Below, piece by piece: positions 33,422 through 38,270 of a stretch of 38,270 nt of DNA. The first letter of the stretch is position 1, and the number at the start of each line of letters is the position of its first letter. The notes beneath the pieces were generated by a model. That model saw only the letters and a program-made list of their open reading frames with translations. It ran no database searches and was not told the origin of the DNA. Origin of the DNA: an uncultured Prevotellaceae bacterium (lineage in GTDB: Bacteria; Bacteroidota; Bacteroidia; Bacteroidales; Bacteroidaceae); contig ONCQ01000025.1 of the NCBI GenBank assembly GCA_900316355.1, forward strand, positions 1 through 38,270, written 5' to 3'. The translations under genes and the position numbers were made by a program.

Positions 33422-35344
33422 GTGAGGCTCCTCTCCCTTGCGGAACAAGTGTGTGAAATGTTTGTTATACAGCTCCGAGAGTCCCTTTCGGTTGTCGATG
33501 GCCTCGCCCACGACGAGCATGGTGGTGAGCGTGAGGTGGTTGTCGTGCACCATCTTCGCCAGGTCCTTCAGCACGCCGCGATAGATCTTCTGGTCGGGCC
33601 ACGTCAGATGGTAGCACGCTGCCACGGGCGTGTCCTCGGGATATTCCCGCAACAATTCACGCTGCACGTCATCTACGATGGCTGCCGAGAGGAAGATGCA
33701 CATCGTGGATTGGCTCCTTGCCAACAGATGCAGCTGCTCCTTCTCGGGCATCGGCGTGCGGCCCTCGCCACGCGTCAGGATGATGGTCTGCGTACGTTCG
33801 GGGATGGTGAACTGACTCCGCAACTCGGCAGCCGCCGCCAGGAAGCTGCTGATGCCGGGGGTGATATGATAGCGCATCCCCTCCTTGTCGAAGAAAGCCA
33901 TCTGCTCCTGGATGGCACCGAAGATGCAGGGGTCACCGGTGTGCAACCGCACAATGAAATGTCCTTTGTCGTAGTGTTCCTTCATCAGTGCGCACTGCTC
34001 TTCGAGATTCATGTCCGCCGAGCTGCGCACCACAGCGCCCTCCTTGTGACACTCCGTCAGTGCCTTGGGCACCAGCGAACCCGCATACAGAATCAAGTCT
34101 GCCCGCTCCAGCATCTTACGCCCCCTGACAGAGACGAGGTCCGGGTCGCCAGGGCCGGCACCGACAATCTCAATGAAACCGGACCCTCCCCCCTGCCCCT
34201 CCCTTGTAGGGCGGGGAGTAGTTTCTACTGAGCAGGCATCCGCCAAGTTTAATCTCTCGTCCTGAAGGCTATTACTCCCCTCCCTAAAGTTCCCCTCTCC
34301 CACAGGAGAGGGGTTAGGGGTGAGGCTCGGGAGGGGCTGGGGGGTGGGTCTTCTAATCGCCAGCGCCGCCGTCCAGTTCTTGCCCTTCATCTTAGGCACA
34401 ATCAGCTCACCACCGCCGGAACCCAAGATGGCCGCAGCCTCGCAGACACTGGGCGTGCCCACGTGCTTCGCCACCGTGTCGCTGGGATTCGGCACCTCCA
34501 CCGCAGCCAGCTGTTCTGCCGTGAAGAACTCCACGGTGATGTCTTTCTCCTCTTCCAGCACCCGGATGAAAGGCTCGTCGCGCTTCACATCGATGGTGCA
34601 GTAGCGCAGCGCACAGGGCAGCACGCCGCGCTCCGTGAGAGCGCGGTTCATCTGGTCGTAGATATCCTCGTAGTCCTCAGGATGATGTGCCAGGCCGAAG
34701 CCCATCACGCCTACGAAAGGAATATAGTGGACGCACAACACACCCTCGGGCGCCGTGCGCTCATAGGGCGACACGATGATTAGCAACTTGTAGTTTCCTG
34801 AGGCTGCCTCGCTGATATCGTTGATGACGGTCACATGCTCTGGCAATGTGGACTCCATGTAGTCTGTACCTTCATCGCGGGCCTCTATGAGCAGCGCCGT
34901 AGGCTCGCGGTTCACGAAAGCGATAACGCTTTCATTCATGTCATTGGGGTTGCCTACGAGGCCCCATCCGTAGCGTTCGGCCAGCGTGTCCAGCGCCCAC
35001 AACCCTGCGTTGTCGCTCTGCGTGGTGATGACCTCATGAGCGTCAAGCAAGTCTGCGATCTCGTGCGTCAAGGCGTTGGCGCCGCCCACATGACCGCTCA
35101 GCACTGCCACCACATTGTGACCCATGCTGTCGATGCACACCACCGCTGGGTCGGTGTGCTTGTCCTCGATATAAGGTGCTATCGTGCGGACACAAATGCC
35201 CATGGCGCTGATGAACACGAAGGCATCATAGTCCTTCCAACGTTCGCCCACGTCACCACGCGAGATGACGTCGGCATGGTATGCCGCCTGCAGCTGACGA
35301 GCTATCTCGCCGCCCGCTGCATTAATCTGTACAACTGCTATCAT
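33341..35344 (-). CDS. cbiG: CbiG-CbiF fusion (cobalt-precorrin-5A hydrolase and precorrin-4 C11-methyltransferase)
   Basis: 667 residues. Residues 1-330 are CbiG (AMGICVRTIAPYIEDKHTDP, VVAVLSGHVGGANALTHEIA, ITTQSDN, and a C-terminal GSGGGELIVPKMKG part), which opens the delta-lactone. Residues about 392-640 are CbiF/CobM (IEIVGAGPGDPDLVSVRGRK, VVRSSADMNLEEQ, RLHTGDPCIFGAIQEQM, ITPGISSFLAAAAEL), using S-adenosylmethionine. The linker (about 333-390: PTPQPLPSLTPNPSPVGEG, then ETTPRPTREGQGGG) and the C-terminal 23 residues are repeat-derived (34180-34345 and 33330-33421). A -33/-7 promoter lies at 35369-35400. Confidence 0.94.
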   Translation of the reverse strand: MIAVVQINAAGGEIARQLQAAYHADVISRGDVGERWKDYDAFVFISAMGICVRTIAPYIEDKHTDPAVVCIDSMGHNVVAVLSGHVGGANALTHEIADLLDAHEVITTQSDNAGLWALDTLAERYGWGLVGNPNDMNESVIAFVNREPTALLIEARDEGTDYMESTLPEHVTVINDISEAASGNYKLLIIVSPYERTAPEGVLCVHYIPFVGVMGFGLAHHPEDYEDIYDQMNRALTERGVLPCALRYCTIDVKRDEPFIRVLEEEKDITVEFFTAEQLAAVEVPNPSDTVAKHVGTPSVCEAAAILGSGGGELIVPKMKGKNWTAALAIRRPTPQPLPSLTPNPSPVGEGNFREGSNSLQDERLNLADACSVETTPRPTREGQGGGSGFIEIVGAGPGDPDLVSVRGRKMLERADLILYAGSLVPKALTECHKEGAVVRSSADMNLEEQCALMKEHYDKGHFIVRLHTGDPCIFGAIQEQMAFFDKEGMRYHITPGISSFLAAAAELRSQFTIPERTQTIILTRGEGRTPMPEKEQLHLLARSQSTMCIFLSAAIVDDVQRELLREYPEDTPVAACYHLTWPDQKIYRGVLKDLAKMVHDNHLTLTTMLVVGEAIDNRKGLSELYNKHFTHLFRKGEEPHPDLTPNPSPKGEGDLKGEGNLKGEGN
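34180..34345. repeat. Palindromic patches forming the CbiG-CbiF linker
   Basis: At least three GC-rich dyads are present: CCCTCCCTTGTAGGGCGGG near 34198, CCCCTCTCCCACAGGAGAGGGG near 34294-34315 (interrupted pairing), and CGGGAGGGGCTGGGGGGTGG near 34328. Together they add about 55 in-frame codons between two enzyme domains. Confidence 0.8.
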
Positions 35345-35368
35345 TCTTTACGTTCCTGTTATGCGCTG

Positions 35369-35400
35369 CAAAATTAAAGACTTTCTCCCTTCCATCCAAA
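35369..35400 (-). promoter_or_regulatory. Promoter of cbiG-cbiF and cbiJ-cbiD
   Basis: On the minus strand TTTG (35397-35400) and TAATTTTG (35369-35376) are 20 bases apart. The -7 box is 24 bases before the ATG at 35344. Confidence 0.75.
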
Positions 35401-35469
35401 TTTTTTCTGTTTTCTTGCAGTCCGCTCCTCATAAAAATGCTATCCATCCGTCATTTTTCTCTTCTTAAA

Positions 35470-35501
35470 TTTGGCCACCACCGATTATAGCACTATTTTT
35501 G
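35470..35501 (+). promoter_or_regulatory. Aquaporin promoter
   Basis: TTTG at 35470-35473 and TATTTTTG (TAnnTTTG) at 35494-35501, with a 20-base spacer, 52 bases before the aquaporin ATG. The gap 35345-35553 holds only these divergent promoters. Confidence 0.75.
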
Positions 35502-35553
35502 AAGCGGAAAAGCCTAATTAACACATCTATTAACCCTCAAAATCGTAGCAAAC

Positions 35554-36228
35554 ATGAAAAAGTATCTTGCTGAAATGGTAGGCACTTTCGTGCTGACATT
35601 GCTTGGTTGCGGCACGGCCGTGAGTCTCGGTTGCGGCATCGACACCGCTTCGGTCGTGGGCACAGCCATCGCCTTCGGTCTCTGCGTCATCGCCATGGCC
35701 TACACCATCGGCGGCATCAGCGGCTGCCACATCAATCCCGCCATCACCTTGGGCGTCCTCCTCAACGGCGGCATCTCTGCCAAGGACGCGTGCGGTTACA
35801 TCTGTGGACAGGTCATCGGTGCCATCCTCGCAGCTGCTGTCCTCTACGGCATTGTCAGTATGGATCCCGCCATCGTCATCACCACGGCTACGGGTGCCAA
35901 CGCCTGCACCTACGGTGCCGTCAACGGCTTGATAGTTGAGATTGTGCTGACGTACATCTTCGTGCTCGTCGTCCTCGGCGCCACCTCGAAGACCAATGGT
36001 GCCACCAACAACTTCGCAGGTCTGGCCATCGGCCTCTCCCTCATCCTGATTCATCTGGTCGGCATCCATTACACCGGCACGAGCGTGAATCCCGCACGCA
36101 GCATCGGTCCCGCCCTGTTCGAGGGTGGTCAGGCTCTCGCCGACCTCTGGGTCTTCATCGTAGGTCCCTTCGTCGGTGCTGCCCTTGCCGCAGGCTGCTG
36201 GAAGATGATCTCCTGCGACGAGAAGTAA
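35554..36228 (+). CDS. aqpZ: Aquaporin Z-like water channel
   Basis: 224 residues, six spans with two half-helices. NPA motifs at 61-63 (HINPAIT) and 179-181 (SVNPARS). The selectivity-filter positions look like those of AqpZ: Phe near 41, His 167, Arg 182. The small His/Arg filter predicts water rather than glycerol. Start at ATG 35554, preceded by promoter 35470-35501 and followed by a strong terminator, so it is a single-gene unit inserted between leftward cobalamin genes on the opposite strand. Confidence 0.95.
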   Translation: MKKYLAEMVGTFVLTLLGCGTAVSLGCGIDTASVVGTAIAFGLCVIAMAYTIGGISGCHINPAITLGVLLNGGISAKDACGYICGQVIGAILAAAVLYGIVSMDPAIVITTATGANACTYGAVNGLIVEIVLTYIFVLVVLGATSKTNGATNNFAGLAIGLSLILIHLVGIHYTGTSVNPARSIGPALFEGGQALADLWVFIVGPFVGAALAAGCWKMISCDEK

Positions 36229-36248
36229 GCCTTTTCATTCATCTACAT

Positions 36249-36290
36249 CTTATCGGTTTTCCCATGCGTGGGAAGGCCGATAAGTTTTTT
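36249..36290 (+). terminator. Aquaporin terminator
   Basis: CTTATCGG (36249-36256) pairs with CCGATAAG (36277-36284), with an inner TTCCCATGCGTGGGAA helix, and is followed by six T (36285-36290). Confidence 0.9.
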
Positions 36291-36314
36291 ATGCCTCCTT
36301 CACGGTCAATCTCA

Positions 36315-37556
36315 TCAGCGAAGATGAGCCTTGAGGATGACAATAGGATGATGGTCATCGATGACCACGCGCATGGGCGGCTCCTGCCGGAGGCCCAGCT
36401 CACGGCACGCCTCATCCCACAGCTGGTGGCTGCTGGGGCGATGGTTCGTCATCTGTTCCACAACGGGCGTGGTGACGCTGTTCATCACGATGACACCGCC
36501 GGGCGCCATCACCCTCACCACCTTCGCCATCATCTCCTTCAGCTTACCCCCATGCCCGCCGATAAAAACGGCATCACAGATTTTGCATGTTGCGATATCG
36601 CAACATGCAAAATCTGTGATATGCACTTCTATTCCCGGAGCCCCATGCCTGCGGCAGTTCTCATGGATGATGGCCTCGCACTCCGGACGTATCTCGAAAG
36701 CCTCGACATGCAGATGCGGGAACAGTAGCCGAGCCTCGATGCTCACGCTGCCCGTGCACGCTCCGATGTCCCATAACACCTTCTTTGTGGGCAACTCCAG
36801 TGCCTGCAGCGTCAACAGCCGTATCGGCATCTTCGTGATCATCTTCTCGCGCCCGTTCAACAATGCGAAGGAGGAATCCGGAATGCCGAATATCCCAGTG
36901 CGCTCGACGGTTTGCCCGTCGAGAATCACGCAATTCGGCATCGCGAACTCCTGCCCTGCCGCCTCTTCCAGCGTCAAGGTCGTCACACGCTCCTTCTCGG
37001 GATTGCCGAGATGTTCACCCACACACATATTATAATAGGTGTAGCCATACTCCAGCATCCGCTGGGCGATGGCAGCCGGCGTGTGCTCCTTATCCGTCAG
37101 CACGCCTATCTTCGGTGCCCGCTCTATCAGCGCACGGTCGAACTCCTGCCACGGGCGCCCCGTCAGCGAGACGATGCGCATATCGTGGTACGGCATCACC
37201 AGCCTGTGCGCCAGCATCTGCAGCGAGTTGAACGTGGGGAACACCTTCATCTCCGCCTCCGGGAACTCACGCTTCAGGGTGTTCGCGAAGCCGAAGAACA
37301 ACGGGTCGCCCGAGGCAAACACGCCTATCGTCTTCGCAGCGTTGCTGCGAAGACGATAGGCATTGAACACCCTCTCCAGCGGCACCGTGATATCTATCCA
37401 CTCCGCTCCCTCGGGCAGCAACGGTGCCACAATCTCGTGGTGGCGCTTACCACCCGAGAACACCTTTCCTTCCTTGATGATCTCCATCACCTCTGGCGGA
37501 AACCAGGGGTGCGGCGCGTCTGTAATCCCTATGACGATAAACCGTAAGTGACTCAT
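36315..37556 (-). CDS. cobL: CbiE-CbiT fusion (CobL-type precorrin-6Y/7 methyltransferase-decarboxylase)
   Basis: 413 residues. The CbiE domain (1-205: FIVIGITDAPHPWFP, VFASGDPLFFGFAN, FNSLQMLAHRL, ISLTGRPW-like VSLTGRPW) methylates C5; the CbiT domain (about 225-413: KMPIRLLTLQALELPTKKVL, DIGACTGSVSIEA, AVFIGGHGGKL, then VMAPGGVIVMNSVT) methylates C15 and decarboxylates. Two palindromes are inside the gene and in frame: 37323-37361 in CbiE (RLRSNAAKTIGVFASGD) and 36573-36620 in CbiT (ITDFACCDIATCKICD), the latter at a normally variable loop before the FIGG strand. The promoter is at 37610-37640. Confidence 0.94.
   Translation of the reverse strand: MSHLRFIVIGITDAPHPWFPPEVMEIIKEGKVFSGGKRHHEIVAPLLPEGAEWIDITVPLERVFNAYRLRSNAAKTIGVFASGDPLFFGFANTLKREFPEAEMKVFPTFNSLQMLAHRLVMPYHDMRIVSLTGRPWQEFDRALIERAPKIGVLTDKEHTPAAIAQRMLEYGYTYYNMCVGEHLGNPEKERVTTLTLEEAAGQEFAMPNCVILDGQTVERTGIFGIPDSSFALLNGREKMITKMPIRLLTLQALELPTKKVLWDIGACTGSVSIEARLLFPHLHVEAFEIRPECEAIIHENCRRHGAPGIEVHITDFACCDIATCKICDAVFIGGHGGKLKEMMAKVVRVMAPGGVIVMNSVTTPVVEQMTNHRPSSHQLWDEACRELGLRQEPPMRVVIDDHHPIVILKAHLR
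36573..36620. repeat. Perfect 48-bp palindrome inside cbiT
   Basis: ATCACAGATTTTGCATGTTG followed by CGAT is repeated as its exact reverse complement with no spacer. It is coding and keeps frame. Confidence 0.95.
37323..37361. repeat. 18-bp perfect inverted repeat inside cbiE
   Basis: GCCTATCGTCTTCGCAGC (37323-37340) and its exact complement (37344-37361) flank a 3-base loop. It is in frame, just before the conserved FASGDPLFFG segment. Confidence 0.95.
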
Positions 37557-37609
37557 GGGTTTGATGATAATTTAACTTAATGGCGATGCGCAGGATATTG
37601 CCGTCGATG

Positions 37610-37640
37610 CAAAAGTATAACAAAATACGCTGTCGGCAAA
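37610..37640 (-). promoter_or_regulatory. Promoter of cbiE-cbiT
   Basis: On the minus strand TTTG (37637-37640) and TACTTTTG (37610-37617), 19 bases apart; 54 bases of leader to the ATG at 37556. Confidence 0.75.
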
Positions 37641-37651
37641 ATATTTTCGCC

Positions 37652-37674
37652 GAAAACACTACGAACACTACGCA
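37652..37674 (+). repeat. Left copy of a 23-bp inverted pair flanking a 290-bp segment
   Basis: GAAAACACTACG-A-ACACTACGCA here and its complement at 37917-37939 differ at one base. The weaker match extends a further 10-12 bases outwards (AAA...TTTT). The enclosed 242 bases hold no supportable gene. Confidence 0.75.
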
Positions 37675-37789
37675 ATTCCCCCCTCACCCAACACCCAACC
37701 ACCAACCGCCAAAAGCCAAAAGCCAACGCCCAAGACTCTGCTCGTCACTTGCGACGCTTCGCTCTGCTAAGAACGGTCAATAGATTATT

Positions 37790-37855
37790 CCATCATGATG
37801 GAATGATTAATCCATCATGATGGATTGATTGTGCCATCATGATGGATTAATGAAA
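37790..37855. repeat. Three 22-bp-period copies of palindrome CCATCATGATGG
   Basis: Perfect 12-bp palindromes at 37790-37801, 37812-37823 and 37834-37845, each exactly 22 bases from the next (two helical turns). The first two extend to 18 bp (ATT...AAT and AAT...ATT). The linkers are AATGATTAAT and ATTGATTGTG. There are no unique spacers, so it is not a CRISPR array. It could be an operator array or an iteron set. Confidence 0.85.
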
Positions 37856-37916
37856 AGAGCATGGTGCTTAGGGCTGCGCGCCACAACGCCCTCCCTCGCA
37901 CCCGCTATCTGCCACC

Positions 37917-37939
37917 TGCGTAGTGTCCGTAGTGTTTTC
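37917..37939 (-). repeat. Right copy of the 23-bp inverted pair
   Basis: TGCGTAGTGTCCGTAGTGTT then TTC, complementary to 37652-37674 at 22 of 23 positions. It begins next to the end of the surface-protein tail remnant frame. Confidence 0.75.
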
Positions 37940-37961
37940 CGCAAAAGTTTTTTCTGAAACA

Positions 37962-38000
37962 CTGCCGCCAATGCATGTGAGGATGATGCATTGGCGGCAG
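37962..38000. repeat. 15-bp perfect hairpin
   Basis: CTGCCGCCAATGCAT (37962-37976) and its complement (37986-38000) around GTGAGGATG. There is no T-run of terminator length on either side in the visible direction, so it is classed as a palindromic element. Confidence 0.85.
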
Positions 38001-38021
38001 ATAGTTATTGCACTCCTGTCT

Positions 38022-38138
38022 TTCCTTCAACAGCACCTTGCGGGTAGAGCCGTCGGCAGAGCGGACGATGTTCACGCCGCGCTGGGGAATCTGGATTTCA
38101 TGACCGGAAAGGGGGCGGGATTTAATCGATGCACGCAA
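38022..38138 (-). pseudogene. Possible remnant of a type-9-secretion sorting tail
   Basis: The minus-strand frame from 38138 reads MRASIKSRPLSGHEIQIPQR and then GVNIVRSADGSTRKVLLKE. The last part, G-V-x-I-V-R-x-x-D-G-x-x-R-K-V-x-x-K, is the terminal strand pattern of Prevotella sorting domains (compare the tail of the protein at 4540-6186). There is no stop directly after the Lys; the frame runs on through the hairpin to 37905. There is no body upstream; a bidirectional terminator lies at 38172-38213. Probably a fragment left by recombination, or chance. Confidence 0.35.
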
Positions 38139-38171
38139 AAGAAAAGGGGATGAAATTCACTTTTGGGCATG

Positions 38172-38213
38172 AAAAAGAGGTCGTGTCAAAAGTACCAGAC
38201 ACGGCCTCTTTTT
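38172..38213. terminator. Bidirectional terminator near the right edge
   Basis: AAAAAGAGGTCGTGTC (38172-38187) pairs with GACACGGCCTCTTTTT (38198-38213) with a single T/G wobble. T-runs occur on both strands. It separates the fragment region from whatever lies past 38270. Confidence 0.85.
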
Positions 38214-38270
38214 GTCTTAATACATCCTCTTCCATAGTAATGGTACATTTTTAGGCTGCGGTTCTATAAA

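Noticed and set aside
37790-37855. CRISPR array
   Set aside because: The 12-bp palindromes are separated by 10-base near-identical linkers rather than unique spacers, and no cas gene is present.
37905-38021. C-terminal extension of the sorting-tail fragment frame
   Set aside because: It translates the 15-bp hairpin and the inverted-repeat copy, giving His/Cys-rich sequence without coding character.

Overview
The window looks like a chromosomal segment of a Prevotella-type member of the Bacteroidota. The evidence is the recurrent -7 box TAnnTTTG with TTTG about 20 bases upstream, weak Shine-Dalgarno use, a BspA-type leucine-rich surface protein with a type-9-secretion-like tail, SIMPL/GreA/imelysin genes of Bacteroidota type, and a moderately GC-rich cobalamin region beside AT-rich accessory DNA. 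No tRNA, rRNA, CRISPR array or cobalamin riboswitch was seen.

Left third (about 1-9300) is accessory. Bases 1-2857 hold a leftward set of small phage or mobile-element genes: a DUF5675-like partial, a replication-associated-like protein, a DUF2693-like protein, an HNH endonuclease, a frameshifted small gene and an unknown. An AT-rich unknown (3107-4468) and a BspA-like LRR protein (4540-6186) follow. Bases 6465-9302 form a small toxin-antitoxin/defence island: MntA-HepT, a DpnD/PcfM-like mini-protein, an Abi_2 (AbiD/AbiF) HEPN protein with its own promoter and a structured leader RNA ending in a terminator, all between two 37-bp direct repeats, and an antitoxin with a truncated YoeB-like toxin.

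Bases 9512-11597 carry a lipoprotein, greA and a SIMPL protein, transcribed leftward. Bases 11760-16745 are the rightward cobalamin genes cbiA, cbiP, cobD-like aminotransferase and cbiB. Facing them is a leftward operon, ccsBA - hemerythrin/LuxR regulator - cobS - cobU - cobT (21313 to 16742). A leftward envelope/iron/heme locus follows (28885 to 21380): porin, imelysin, DUF1111 di-heme protein, second porin, single-heme lipoprotein, RidA-like protein. From 29102 come a BtuF-like lipoprotein and BtuC-like permease, then leftward upper-pathway fusions CbiJ-CbiD, CbiG-CbiF and CbiE-CbiT, interrupted by a rightward aquaporin with its own promoter and terminator.

Together the genes supply much of the anaerobic (cobalt-early) corrin pathway: CbiF, G, J, D, E, T, then CbiA, CbiP, CobD and CbiB, and nucleotide-loop assembly by CobU, S and T, plus corrinoid uptake. 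CbiK/CbiX, CbiL, CbiH, CbiC and the BtuD ATPase are not in this window.

The most unusual features are (i) many palindromic or short-tandem patches inside reading frames, concentrated in the cobalamin genes, including perfect palindromes of 38 and 48 bp and the peptide signature LTPxPSPKGEG; (ii) the Abi_2 gene with its leader RNA inside direct repeats; (iii) a 7-bp x 5 repeat inside btuC; (iv) three copies of the palindrome CCATCATGATGG at an exact 22-bp period near the right end.
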